The notes under the pieces were generated by a model. That model ran no database searches. It was not told the DNA's origin and saw only the letters and a list, made by a program, of their open reading frames with translations. A stretch of DNA of 64,000 nucleotides from Chitinophaga sp. XS-30 (GTDB taxonomy: Bacteria; Bacteroidota; Bacteroidia; Chitinophagales; Chitinophagaceae), in assembly GCF_008086345.1 (NCBI RefSeq), contig NZ_CP043006.1, positions 4,400,032 to 4,464,031 of the forward strand, written 5' to 3'. Made by a program: the position numbers and the translations under genes. Positions 8,445-17,498 of the stretch are shown in pieces (within the stretch, counting starts at the first letter, position 1; every line of letters begins with the position of its first letter).

Positions 8445-9713
8445 ATGTACATCAAATTAAAGGCGCTGCTCCTGACGGGAGCGGTGTGCCTGCTCATGAC
8501 CTCATCCGCCGCCGCACAGGAGCGGCTGTCAAGGATCGACAGCATGATCCTTCGTCATATGCGCGCCCAACATATCCCCGGCGCTTCCGCACTGGTCATC
8601 CACCATGGCAGGATCATCTATAATAAACAATTCGGTTATGCGGACCCGGCATCCGGCAGACGGATGCAGCAACAGGACATCTTCCGCATCGCTTCACAAA
8701 GCAAAGCCATTACCAGCCTGGCGGCCATGATGCTGTGGGAGGAAGGGAAGTTCCTGCTGGACGATCCCCTGTCCAGATACCTCCCTGCATTCGCCCAACC
8801 GCAGGTACTGGCTACCTTCAACGAGCGTGACAGCAGTTACACCACCCGCCCGGCCAGCCGGGAGATCAGGATACGCGACCTGCTGCGGCACACCTCCGGT
8901 ATCGCATACGCCGCGGTATTCAGCGATCCCGTCATGCAGGCAATTTACCGGAAAGCAGGTGTGCCAAGTGGTATCGGTACTACTGCATCCACGCTCAAAG
9001 AAAAAATGGCGCTGCTGGCCACACTTCCCCTGCAGCATGATCCCGGCACTGCTTTTACATACGGACTGAATACCGATCTTCTGGGATATCTCATTGAAAT
9101 ATGGAGCGGGCAGCCGCTGGATGTCTTCCTGCAACAGCGCATCTTCGACCCGCTGGAGATGAAGGATACCCATTTTCATCTGCCTGCAGAGAAGCATCAC
9201 CGGCTGGCCGCCCTGTATGAAACGGCGCATGACCAACTCCGGGAGGTGGATCATCCAATTTACGAAGGTGTTGATCCGCTTTTCCCTACCCTGCGCGGCA
9301 CTTACCTCTCGGGCGGCGCCGGCCTCAGTGCTACTATTGGCGACTATGCGCGATTCCTGCAGTTCATGATGAACAAAGGCGTGTACAAAGGCAAACGGCT
9401 GATCAGTCCGGCTACAGCTGCGCTGATGCTTACGAATCAGCTGACAGCGGATGTCCGGATCTCGCCTGATCCTCCGCAACCGGAAGACTTTGGCTTCAGC
9501 CTCGGCGGCTATGCCCTGGAAACGGCAAAGAACGATTACCTTTCCCCCGCAGCCGTCGGCGCATTCGGATGGGGCGGCGCTTTCAACACCCATGGATGGG
9601 CCGATCCGGCCAATGAGCTGGTGGCCGTATTGTTCACGCAGGAATACCTTTCGCCCTGGTTCAGCATAGGAGAAGAATTTAAAGTATTGGTGTACCAGGC
9701 GCTGGTTCCGTAA
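8445..9713 (+). CDS. Serine hydrolase of the class C beta-lactamase/EstB family
   Basis: A 422-residue exported protein. After a signal peptide (MYIKLKALLLTGAVCLLM...SSAAAQ) comes a beta-lactamase/D-aminopeptidase fold. The nucleophile motif SxxK is S84-Q-S-K87; the Tyr general base is probably Y206 in TYGLNTDLLG, which resembles the EstB-type esterase motif more than a true YxN beta-lactamase motif. The C-terminal WGGAFNTHGWADP block stands where the third motif belongs. Most such proteins are esterases or peptidases, not resistance enzymes. The ATG at 8445 was chosen because it begins a clean signal peptide; the open frame upstream only overlaps the SDR gene. Confidence 0.88.
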   Translation: MYIKLKALLLTGAVCLLMTSSAAAQERLSRIDSMILRHMRAQHIPGASALVIHHGRIIYNKQFGYADPASGRRMQQQDIFRIASQSKAITSLAAMMLWEEGKFLLDDPLSRYLPAFAQPQVLATFNERDSSYTTRPASREIRIRDLLRHTSGIAYAAVFSDPVMQAIYRKAGVPSGIGTTASTLKEKMALLATLPLQHDPGTAFTYGLNTDLLGYLIEIWSGQPLDVFLQQRIFDPLEMKDTHFHLPAEKHHRLAALYETAHDQLREVDHPIYEGVDPLFPTLRGTYLSGGAGLSATIGDYARFLQFMMNKGVYKGKRLISPATAALMLTNQLTADVRISPDPPQPEDFGFSLGGYALETAKNDYLSPAAVGAFGWGGAFNTHGWADPANELVAVLFTQEYLSPWFSIGEEFKVLVYQALVP

Positions 9714-9768
9714 AAAGAGTTTGATCATCCGGGCATTCTTCGTATTTTCTGCAAATTTTATTTGCCAT

Positions 9769-10431
9769 ATGAAACGATTTTCCCTGATGCTCCTGGTCTG
9801 CAGTACACTCGCATTGTTATCCTACACCACCGCCAAAAAGAAAAAGGTGATCTTCTTCGGCGATTCCATAACCGCGGCCGGTGTGCAGCCGGAGGGTTAT
9901 ATCAGCCAGATGAAGCACAAAGACGGCGCGGAAAGCTACGAGCTGATTGGCGCCGGCATTGGCGGCAACAAGGTGTATGACCTCTACCTGCGGATGGAAG
10001 AGGATGTGCTGGCTAAAAAGCCGGATATCGTGGTGATCTACATCGGGGTGAATGATGTATGGCACAAAACTTCTTCCGGCACCGGTACGGACTATGATAA
10101 ATTCGGGAAGTTCTACCGTGCGCTGATCAAAAAACTGCAGGCGCAAAAGGCCAAAGTGATCCTTTGCACGCCCGCTGTGATCGGTGAAAAGAAAGATGGC
10201 GGCAATGCGCAGGATGCGGATCTGGACAAATACAGCGCCGGTATCCGCGAGATCGCTGCTGAGCTGAAGCTGCCGCTGGTGGATCTCCGCAAATTATTCA
10301 TTGAATATAATGCTGCCCATAATCCTGAAAACAAAGAGAAAGGCATACTGACTTCCGATGGTGTTCACCTGAACAAGGAAGGGAATGCACAGGTGGCTGC
10401 TACGATGTGGGAAGCTATCCGGACATTGTAG
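9769..10431 (+). CDS. SGNH/GDSL-family hydrolase
   Basis: A 220-residue exported SGNH hydrolase. Signal peptide or membrane anchor at residues 1-22; block I FFGDSIT with nucleophile S33; block II glycine near G65 (GAGIGGNKVYD); block III GVND with N95; block V DGVHLN with D197 and H200. All catalytic residues are present, so it should be an active esterase, typically removing acetyl groups from polysaccharides or lipids. An upstream in-frame TTG (9721) would only add residues in front of the signal peptide, so I start at the ATG at 9769. It may help the convergent GH43 enzyme in deacetylating plant glycans, but that is inference. Confidence 0.88.
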   Translation: MKRFSLMLLVCSTLALLSYTTAKKKKVIFFGDSITAAGVQPEGYISQMKHKDGAESYELIGAGIGGNKVYDLYLRMEEDVLAKKPDIVVIYIGVNDVWHKTSSGTGTDYDKFGKFYRALIKKLQAQKAKVILCTPAVIGEKKDGGNAQDADLDKYSAGIREIAAELKLPLVDLRKLFIEYNAAHNPENKEKGILTSDGVHLNKEGNAQVAATMWEAIRTL

Positions 10432-10458
10432 TCCGGGGCAAGTTATTCACCCACAGGT

Positions 10459-10488
10459 CCCGCAGCGGGTTTGATTACCGGCTGCGGG
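10459..10488. terminator. Bidirectional hairpin between convergent genes
   Basis: CCCGCAGC (10459-10466) pairs with GCTGCGGG (10481-10488) over a 14-nt loop. It sits between the converging ends of the SGNH hydrolase and the GH43 gene. Confidence 0.5.
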
Positions 10489-10497
10489 AAGCAATGT

Positions 10498-11502
10498 TCA
10501 CTTCGCCGGTATTGCCAGCACTTCACCTGTTTTTACCGGCACCCCGAAATCGGGCGTACCGTCTTTTTTCCAGGTGAATGACTGCATGCGCGGTGAGCGT
10601 TTTCCTCCGCAACCGTCTCCGGGATTGGCATTGGCATGGTATAATATCCAGTTTTCCTTACCGTTGGGAGACTGGAAAAAGGAATTATGTCCGGGTGCAT
10701 ACACGCCGTTTTCTTTTGATGAGCGGAACAGCGGCTGCGGTGTTTTTTTCCAGGCGGAAGCATGCAGCAGGTTCTTTCCGCCGGTGAAAGTAAGCAGCCC
10801 CAGGGCATAGAAATCCGTCCAGCAGCCACTTGCGGAGAACACGATGAACAGTTTCTTCCCGTTCATCAGGGCCTGCGGCCCCTCGTTCACGATCACTTTC
10901 TGGCCGCTTTTTTCCCATTCATGCGTGGGTGCGGATATCATTACCCTTTCGCCTTCAATGGTCCAGGGGTTTTTCATTTTAGCGATATAGATATTCTGGC
11001 TGGTATTCACATCTCCCTCCCAGCCGGACCAGATCATGTACAGCTGCCTGCGGTATTCGAACACATTTCCGTCAATCGCCCATTTGTCTGTAGCGGCAGC
11101 TACTTTGCCTTTGAAGGTCCATGTACCTTCCAGCGGGTCCGGCGAATCATTTTCGATCACATACATGCGATGGTTATGGTTGTTCCCGTCATCGGCCGCA
11201 AAATACACATACCATTTGCCGCGCAGGAAATGTATTTCCGGCGCCCAGACTTCTTTCCCGAATGCGGAATCGCGCGGCGGGGTGTACACCACTTTGTGCG
11301 GGGCTGTTTTCAGGTCCGCCAGGCTGGCGGTTTTCCAGAGCTCTATGCTGCGCCCGTTGGTATGGGTGTAGTAATAATATCCATCCTTATAAAAGGAGAA
11401 AGGGTCGGCACCCGAAGGCAGCAAAGGGTTCGTGAAGGTACTTTGGGCATGTGCGCAGAGGCCTGCGAGCAGCAGAAGGCTGCATAATAATCGACGTTGC
11501 AT
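10498..11502 (-). CDS. Glycoside hydrolase family 43 protein
   Basis: A 334-residue exported five-bladed propeller. Signal peptide ends at CAHAQ (residue 20). The three GH43 catalytic acids fit: D33 in LPSGADPF (general base), D144 in KWAIDGNVFEY (pKa modulator) and E207 in VNEGPQAL (general acid). GH43 enzymes act on arabinan, xylan or related side chains. The single-domain size and the SGADPFSFYKDGYYYYTHT start fit arabinosidase/xylosidase-like members. No SusC/SusD pair adjoins it, so it is a free-standing enzyme. Linkage specificity is not deducible. Confidence 0.9.
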   Translation of the reverse strand: MQRRLLCSLLLLAGLCAHAQSTFTNPLLPSGADPFSFYKDGYYYYTHTNGRSIELWKTASLADLKTAPHKVVYTPPRDSAFGKEVWAPEIHFLRGKWYVYFAADDGNNHNHRMYVIENDSPDPLEGTWTFKGKVAAATDKWAIDGNVFEYRRQLYMIWSGWEGDVNTSQNIYIAKMKNPWTIEGERVMISAPTHEWEKSGQKVIVNEGPQALMNGKKLFIVFSASGCWTDFYALGLLTFTGGKNLLHASAWKKTPQPLFRSSKENGVYAPGHNSFFQSPNGKENWILYHANANPGDGCGGKRSPRMQSFTWKKDGTPDFGVPVKTGEVLAIPAK

Positions 11503-11719
11503 CCCGCAATATAAACATCCCGGCCTATTTATGCAATGCCGATGCTGCGAACGGGTGGGGAAGCCAAACAGTGCAACCTCCTCTTCCGCCTGTGCTCTCC
11601 GGGTTGCTATAAACGGGCGTTTTATTTATACGGCAGAAGCAGACGGTGATATTTTCCCGTAGCCGCTCCGTTTTCCGGCGGACTTTTACTATATTGAGGG
11701 TTCACCAAAACCTTTCTGG

Positions 11720-14026
11720 ATGCTCCCTGCGCTACTTTCCGGTTTTATATTCGCGATACTGATCCTGCTTTTCGGAAAACAGGTCCGTGGAAAGTCAGCT
11801 ATGGCAGTTACCCTTCTTCCCCTTGGCCTGTTCACCTATTTCCTGTTCCTGCTACCGGAAATCGCGAACGGCAATGCCCTGTTATTCAGCTATCCCTGGA
11901 TCCCGTCCATGGGCATTAATCTGGACTTCAAAGTGGACGGCCTCTCACTGCTGTTCAGCCTGCTGATCACAGGGATCGGGGCGCTCGTGTTCTTTTATGC
12001 ATCTTATTACCTGAAGGGGCATCGTTACCTGGACCGGTTTTACTGTTATCTCTGCATATTCATGGCGGCCATGCTGGGGGTCGTGCTGTCAGACAATGTG
12101 ATCCTGCTGTTTGTATTCTGGGAACTGACCAGCATCAGCTCATTTTTCCTGATCGGTTTCAACAACGATGATCCCGCATCCCGGAAGAGTTCCATCATGG
12201 CGCTGGCCATTACCGGCGGTGGCGGGTTTCTGCTGATGGCGGGCTTTATCCTGCTCGGCAGCATCAGCCATACCTATTCCATCCGGGAAATGCTGACTTC
12301 ATCCGCAGTGCTGAAGGAAAACGCCGCCTATGGATGGATATTGGTGTTGCTGTTCGCCGGCGCTTTCACCAAATCCGCGCAGTTCCCTTTTCATTTCTGG
12401 CTGCCGGGCGCTATGAAGGCCCCTACGCCTGTTTCCGCCTACCTGCATTCTGCAACCATGGTGAAGGCCGGTATTTATCTGCTGGCCCGCTTCACACCCG
12501 TGCTTGGCTCCCATCCTGCCTGGAACAACACGTTGCTGATCACCGGCGGTATCACCATGTTATACAGCGCCTTTCATGCCATATTCCGTACCGATCTTAA
12601 AGGCATCCTTGCCTATTCCACCATTTCCGCACTGGGCATGCTTGTGTTCCTGCTGGGCGCAGGCAGCGAACAAGCCATGCTGGCCGTTGCCGTATTTATC
12701 ATTGTGCATGCCCTGTACAAAGCGGCCCTGTTCCTCACGGCCGGGATACTGGACCATGAGACCGGTACCCGGGATGTTACACAACTAAGCGGCTTGCGTA
12801 AAGTGATGATGCCGGTGGCCATCGCCGGTTTGCTGGCAGCTTTGTCAAGCGCCGGGCTGCCGGGGACCTTCGGTTTTATTGGAAAAGACCTGATTTATGA
12901 GACCACATTGCATGCAGGCACGCTCAACATATGGTTGACCGCTGCCGCTGTACTGACCAATATACTACTGCTGTACGCAGGTTTTCTTGCCGGCATCAAA
13001 CCTTTCAGCGGCGATCTTCCGGAAGCCTTCAAAGCGGTTCACCTGCCGGACATGCGTCTCTGGGCGCCTCCGCTGCTGCTGGCGGTACTTGGGCTGGCCT
13101 ATGGCATCATTCCCGCGCTGACGGATACTTCCCTGGTGCAACCGGTCGTGCAGGCGCTGTCGCCCGGTGCAGCCGTCACCCCGTTGAAAATATGGCACGG
13201 TTTCAACACCATCTTGCTACTCAGCGGCATTACGCTCGCCGGCGGCATTGGATTGTACTATTACCGGCAACCTTCGGCCCGCAGGCAGCAGGCGCTGCAA
13301 CGGTATGATTTCATCAGCCCGGAAACATTGTTATTGAAAAGCGCCGGGAAGTTTGACGTTTTCAGCCACTGGTACACCAACAAGCTGCACAACGGGTATC
13401 TGCGTTCCTATGTCAATGTCATTGTCATATTCATGAGCGGCCTGCTTGGCTATAAGCTGATCACCGGGGTGAATATCTATCTGGACCTCAGCAATCTTTC
13501 CCGGATCACCATGTACGATGTAACCATCTTCTGCATCATCATTGCCGCAATCTGGAAAACGATCTCCACTTCCTCCCGCATTACAGCCGTGGCCTCCATG
13601 AGCATTGTCGGCTATTGCATATGCCTGCTGTTCGTGATCTACAGTGCGCCGGACCTTGCCATGACGCAATTCACCATCGACACATTAACGGTCGTGCTGT
13701 TTGTACTGGTGCTTTTCCGGTTGCCGCGTTTCCTGCGCATCAATGACACGAGGGTTGTGGTGCGGGACAGCATCGTGTCCATCATATTCGGTTCCCTGAT
13801 CGCCATCATTGCGCTGGAAGTGATGAACGAACCCACCAACAAGGAAACCAGCCGGTACTATGCAGAGAATGCCTATTTGCTGGCCAAGGGAAAGAATGTG
13901 GTGAATGTAATGCTGGTGGACTTCCGGGGCTTTGATACATTGATAGAGATCACCGTGCTGGTCATTGCCGCACTGGGGGTGTACAGTCTGCTGAAATTAA
14001 GGGTCAGCTCAACAGAAAAAGAATAG
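11720..14026 (+). CDS. mrpA: Na+/H+ antiporter subunit A (MrpA)
   Basis: First gene of a complete Mrp operon. The 768-residue product has the NuoL-like antiporter core (about residues 1-500) with family blocks VFWELTSISSFFLIGFNND, FTKSAQFPFHFWLP and AMKAPTPVSAYLHSATMVKAGIYLLAR, carrying the conserved Glu and Lys residues of the proton path. The C-terminal 250 residues hold the MrpB-like/DUF4040 spans usual in long MrpA (DLAMTQFTIDTLTVVLFVLVLF). The complex exchanges cytoplasmic Na+ (or K+) for external H+ and supports alkali and salt tolerance. The MLPALLSGF start directly enters the first span. It diverges from GH43 across 217 bp, which should hold the operon promoter. Confidence 0.95.
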   Translation: MLPALLSGFIFAILILLFGKQVRGKSAMAVTLLPLGLFTYFLFLLPEIANGNALLFSYPWIPSMGINLDFKVDGLSLLFSLLITGIGALVFFYASYYLKGHRYLDRFYCYLCIFMAAMLGVVLSDNVILLFVFWELTSISSFFLIGFNNDDPASRKSSIMALAITGGGGFLLMAGFILLGSISHTYSIREMLTSSAVLKENAAYGWILVLLFAGAFTKSAQFPFHFWLPGAMKAPTPVSAYLHSATMVKAGIYLLARFTPVLGSHPAWNNTLLITGGITMLYSAFHAIFRTDLKGILAYSTISALGMLVFLLGAGSEQAMLAVAVFIIVHALYKAALFLTAGILDHETGTRDVTQLSGLRKVMMPVAIAGLLAALSSAGLPGTFGFIGKDLIYETTLHAGTLNIWLTAAAVLTNILLLYAGFLAGIKPFSGDLPEAFKAVHLPDMRLWAPPLLLAVLGLAYGIIPALTDTSLVQPVVQALSPGAAVTPLKIWHGFNTILLLSGITLAGGIGLYYYRQPSARRQQALQRYDFISPETLLLKSAGKFDVFSHWYTNKLHNGYLRSYVNVIVIFMSGLLGYKLITGVNIYLDLSNLSRITMYDVTIFCIIIAAIWKTISTSSRITAVASMSIVGYCICLLFVIYSAPDLAMTQFTIDTLTVVLFVLVLFRLPRFLRINDTRVVVRDSIVSIIFGSLIAIIALEVMNEPTNKETSRYYAENAYLLAKGKNVVNVMLVDFRGFDTLIEITVLVIAALGVYSLLKLRVSSTEKE

Positions 14027-14029
14027 CGT

Positions 14030-14443
14030 ATGAAAAGTGTCATTTTAAGAACAGCTTCCAACTACCTGCTGCCATTGCTGCTGTTATTCTCCGTATTCAT
14101 CCTGCTGCGGGGGCACTACTCCCCGGGAGGCGGGTTCGTAGGCGGATTGATGGCATCCATAGCTTTTGTGCTGCATGCGTTTGCGAATAAACTGGAAAAT
14201 ACGCGAAAGCTGCTGCGGTTTCCTCCGGGATCATTTATTCCGGTGGGGCTGGCCATTGGCTTCCTGAGCGGCCTGGCGCCGGTGTTCGTGGGCAAGCCCT
14301 TCCTGACGGCCTTGTGGTTTGACACACCGGTGCTTATTGTAGGCCTGGTTGGCACACCTTTATTCTTTGACATCGGGGTATTCTTTGTGGTGATCGGCAT
14401 TACGCTGACCATCCTTTTCAATATCTCGGAAAACATCCTGTAG
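14030..14443 (+). CDS. mrpB: Na+/H+ antiporter subunit B (MrpB)
   Basis: 137 residues with four spans. The block LLRGHYSPGGGFVGGLMASIAF is the MrpB signature (in this family the Gly-rich turn follows the first span). It is an accessory membrane subunit needed for Mrp complex assembly. It lies 3 bp after mrpA and 1 bp before mrpC, so all are co-transcribed. Confidence 0.95.
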   Translation: MKSVILRTASNYLLPLLLLFSVFILLRGHYSPGGGFVGGLMASIAFVLHAFANKLENTRKLLRFPPGSFIPVGLAIGFLSGLAPVFVGKPFLTALWFDTPVLIVGLVGTPLFFDIGVFFVVIGITLTILFNISENIL

Positions 14444-14444
14444 T

Positions 14445-14798
14445 ATGGAGTTATTACTGATTATACTGATCGGCGTACTGTATGCTACCGGCATCTTCAT
14501 GATGCTGCGGCGCAGCATGGTTAAACTGCTGATCGGGCTGATACTGCTGGGCAATGGTGCCAATATGCTGATCTTCGTGCTCGGAGGCATTACCATGGGC
14601 AAACCGCCCATCATTGGAGACAGTGAAAAAATACTGAGCGGCGTCTATGCCGATCCTATTCCCCAGGCGCTGATCCTCACCGCTATCGTGATCAGTTTCG
14701 GCCTGCAGGCCTTTGCCATTGTATTGCTGAAAAGAGTGTATGTATTAATTGAAACAGATGACATGAACGATCTCAACACACCGGATACAGACATATGA
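14445..14798 (+). CDS. mrpC: Na+/H+ antiporter subunit C (MrpC)
   Basis: 117 residues, NuoK-like, three spans. LRRSMVKLLIGLILLGNGANMLIF and the C-terminal DPIPQALILTAIVISFGLQAFAI are the conserved blocks of MrpC. It sits at the join between the MrpA and MrpD antiporter-like subunits. Its stop overlaps the mrpD start (ATGA at 14795-14798). Confidence 0.95.
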   Translation: MELLLIILIGVLYATGIFMMLRRSMVKLLIGLILLGNGANMLIFVLGGITMGKPPIIGDSEKILSGVYADPIPQALILTAIVISFGLQAFAIVLLKRVYVLIETDDMNDLNTPDTDI

Positions 14799-16315
14799 CA
14801 GACAACAGCATTATACTACCCGTCCTCTCACATCTCTTTACAGCTATCCTGCTGATATTTTTCTGGCGTAAGGTAAGGATACAGCAGATCATCAGTGTTG
14901 CGGGAAATCTGCTCATTCTTGGCCTCAGCATCGGGTTATTCGTCAAAACATGGCGCAGCGGCTTTCTCACCATGCAGGCCGGCGACTGGCAGGCGCCCTT
15001 CGGGATCACTTTTGTTGCGGACGTTTTCAGCAGCACCATGATATTGCTGGCCGGTATTGCCGGGCTGGCGGCAAGCATATATTCAACCGTGGGCATTAGC
15101 CGCCACCGCATACAATACGGCTATTTTCCCATCTTTCATTTCCTGCTGCTGGGGCTGAACGGCGCTTTCCTGACCGGCGATATCTTCAACCTCTACGTCT
15201 GGTTCGAAGTAGTGATCATCTCTTCCTTTGTGCTGATGACACTGGGCGGCAGAAAGCCGCAGATAGAAGGCGCTATCAAATATGTTACCCTGAACCTCCT
15301 GGCTTCCGTGATGTTCCTTACCGCCATTGCGATCTTGTACGGCCTTACGGGCAGTCTCAATATGGCTGACCTTTCGCTGAAGCTGGCGAAGATAGACAAC
15401 CGCGGTCTTGTGAACATCACCGGCCTCCTGTTCTTCCTGGGCTTCGGCATCAAATCTGCCGTATTCCCTTTATATTTCTGGCTACCGTCTTCCTATCATA
15501 CCCCGCCATCGGCCATAGCAGCGATTTTCGGCGGACTGTTGACCAAGGTAGGCATATACGCGCTATTGAGGGTATTCACGCTGATCTTCATCCCGGATGA
15601 ATTTACCGCAACCATGTTTACCATCATTGCTGCAGCCACACTGCTGACGGGAGCATTCGGAGCGTTCATCAAACGTAACATCCGCAAAATGTTCTCCTAC
15701 CTGATCGTCTGCCATATCGGCTTTCTGCTGGGCGGGCTGGGCATGCATACCGATGTGGCGCTGGCCGGTACGGTTTTCTACCTTATTCACGACATTATCG
15801 TTAAAACCAACATGTTCCTTGCGGCCGGACTGATCTACAAGATCAGCGGCACCAACAATATGGAAAAACTGGGAGGGTTGTATGCGGACTATCCCAAGCT
15901 TTCACTGCTGATTGCCGTGGTATTGTTCTCCATGGTGGGCATACCGCCGCTGTCCGGTTTCTGGCCCAAAATCTATCTGTTCCAGGCCAGTTTTGCTACC
16001 GGCAACTGGTATCTGCTCACGGCCATGATCATCGCCAGCTTTATTACGCTGTTCGTGATCGCCCGTTTATGGGCGGATGCATTCTGGAGAAAGAAGCCTG
16101 CTACGGAAGCCGCGGTAACGGACGACTTTGCGGAAATGCCCTGGTATAAGCGTTCGCTCCTCGTGGCACCGGTGATATTTCTTGCGGCGATATCGCTGTA
16201 CATCGGCTTCGGAGCGGAGCATATCATGATCCTCTCCCAACGCATTGCAACAGATCTGAAAGACACGGCGCCCTACATCAAAGCAGTGCTGGGGCGTGAA
16301 ATCATTAACTTCTAA
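14795..16315 (+). CDS. mrpD: Na+/H+ antiporter subunit D (MrpD)
   Basis: 506 residues, about fourteen spans, NuoM/NuoN-like proton channel subunit. Family blocks seen: NLYVWFEVVIISSFVLMTLGG (conserved Glu), GIKSAVFPLYFWLPSSYHTPP (conserved Lys and HTPP), and VGIPPLSGFWPKIYLF. With MrpA it forms the ion-moving core. Translationally coupled to mrpC; 9 bp separate it from mrpE. Confidence 0.95.
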   Translation: MTDNSIILPVLSHLFTAILLIFFWRKVRIQQIISVAGNLLILGLSIGLFVKTWRSGFLTMQAGDWQAPFGITFVADVFSSTMILLAGIAGLAASIYSTVGISRHRIQYGYFPIFHFLLLGLNGAFLTGDIFNLYVWFEVVIISSFVLMTLGGRKPQIEGAIKYVTLNLLASVMFLTAIAILYGLTGSLNMADLSLKLAKIDNRGLVNITGLLFFLGFGIKSAVFPLYFWLPSSYHTPPSAIAAIFGGLLTKVGIYALLRVFTLIFIPDEFTATMFTIIAAATLLTGAFGAFIKRNIRKMFSYLIVCHIGFLLGGLGMHTDVALAGTVFYLIHDIIVKTNMFLAAGLIYKISGTNNMEKLGGLYADYPKLSLLIAVVLFSMVGIPPLSGFWPKIYLFQASFATGNWYLLTAMIIASFITLFVIARLWADAFWRKKPATEAAVTDDFAEMPWYKRSLLVAPVIFLAAISLYIGFGAEHIMILSQRIATDLKDTAPYIKAVLGREIINF

Positions 16316-16324
16316 CAGTGGATT

Positions 16325-16801
16325 ATGGTCAAGCAGTTTTTAATGAATATCATGTTGACCTTTATATGGGTGGCGCTCACAGGGCAGCTGATGTTCTTTA
16401 ATTTTGTACTCGGTTTCGTACTGAGTTACCTGATACTCTGGATCGTGGTGCAGGAAAACGATGGAAAACGGTATTACAGCCGGGTTCCGGCCGTAATCAT
16501 TTTTATATTGTATTTCCTGTACGAGTTTCTGAAGGCAAATATCCAGGTAGCGTATGACGTAGTCACCCCCCGGTACTTCATGAAACCGGGAATTGTAAAG
16601 TATCCGATGGATGCAAAATCCGATCTGGAGATCACCATCTTCACCAACCTGATATCGCTGACGCCCGGCACACTGATACTGGATGTGAGCGACGACAAGA
16701 AAGTGGTGTACATCCATGTTATGTACCTGACCGACAGGGAGGATTTTATCCGACATATCAAGAACGGGATGGAGAAAAAACTTTTAGACATTTTACGATG
16801 A
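16325..16801 (+). CDS. mrpE: Na+/H+ antiporter subunit E (MrpE)
   Basis: 158 residues: two or three N-terminal spans and a soluble C-terminal domain. ITIFTNLISLTPGTLILDVSDD is the MrpE signature block, with the typical NxISLTPGT. It is an accessory subunit required for full complex activity. Stop overlaps the mrpF start (ATGA at 16798). Confidence 0.94.
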   Translation: MVKQFLMNIMLTFIWVALTGQLMFFNFVLGFVLSYLILWIVVQENDGKRYYSRVPAVIIFILYFLYEFLKANIQVAYDVVTPRYFMKPGIVKYPMDAKSDLEITIFTNLISLTPGTLILDVSDDKKVVYIHVMYLTDREDFIRHIKNGMEKKLLDILR

Positions 16802-17070
16802 GCCTGAACGACTATCTTTTTTATGTGATCATGCCAATACTCTGTCTTTCGATCGTGCTGGTGGCGTTCCGTTTCTTCAAGGGACCAAGCATCGCGGACA
16901 GGGTCATTGCGCTGGACCTGCTGATCAGCATCGGCATCGGCATTATTACCGTTTACAGTATTTTCACAAGCCAGTCCACTTTCCTTGATGATGCGATGAT
17001 ACTGGCGCTGATCGCATTCCTGGGCACGGTGGCTTTTTCCTATTATCTTGAAAAAAAGGAGGAGAAATGA
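16798..17070 (+). CDS. mrpF: Na+/H+ antiporter subunit F (MrpF)
   Basis: 90 residues, three spans. RFFKGPSIADRVIALDLL is the conserved MrpF block (GPxxxDRVxAxD). In other Mrp systems this subunit has been linked to Na+ and bile-salt efflux. Overlaps both neighbours by 4 bp, a sign of tight translational coupling. Confidence 0.94.
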   Translation: MSLNDYLFYVIMPILCLSIVLVAFRFFKGPSIADRVIALDLLISIGIGIITVYSIFTSQSTFLDDAMILALIAFLGTVAFSYYLEKKEEK

Positions 17071-17486
17071 ACGATATCATCATCATGACGCTGTGTACGA
17101 TCGCTTCCCTGGTGATCCTCATCGCCGCAATCGGGATCGTACGGATGCCTGATTTTTACCTGCGCCTTTCCGTCACCATCAAAGCGGCCACTTTGGGCAT
17201 TGGCCTGCTGCTGGCTGCAGCGGCGGTATTTTTCGGTGATATTTCCGTGAATACCAAGGCCATCGCCATCGTATTCTTCCTGCTGCTGACCACACCGGTG
17301 GCCGGGCATATGATCAGCAGGGCGGCACATTTCATCGGGGTAAAGCTCTGGAAGGGATCGGTGCTGGACGAACTGAAGGGAAAATATGATCGTACCACAC
17401 ACGGCCTCGAAAGCCGCGACACGCCCGGGCGGAATAACCCCGGCAGCGAGGACCATCCCGGACCTGAACAGCAACCTGACGTTTAG
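17067..17486 (+). CDS. mrpG: Na+/H+ antiporter subunit G (MrpG)
   Basis: 139 residues, three spans. IGIVRMPDFYLRLSVTIKAATLGIGLLL is close to the MrpG signature (GxxRxPDxYxRxHxxxK...TxG); the usual His before the Thr is a Val here. The last 45 residues form a hydrophilic, Pro/Gly/Glu-rich tail (RNNPGSEDHPGPEQQ) that is longer than in typical MrpG. This is the last subunit gene; an M3 peptidase gene starts only 12 bp on. Confidence 0.93.
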   Translation: MNDIIIMTLCTIASLVILIAAIGIVRMPDFYLRLSVTIKAATLGIGLLLAAAAVFFGDISVNTKAIAIVFFLLLTTPVAGHMISRAAHFIGVKLWKGSVLDELKGKYDRTTHGLESRDTPGRNNPGSEDHPGPEQQPDV

Positions 17487-17498
17487 CAAACATCAAAC

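Noticed and set aside
8445..9713. Beta-lactamase resistance gene
   Set aside because: SxxK is present, but the second and third motifs fit EstB-type esterases rather than class C beta-lactamases.
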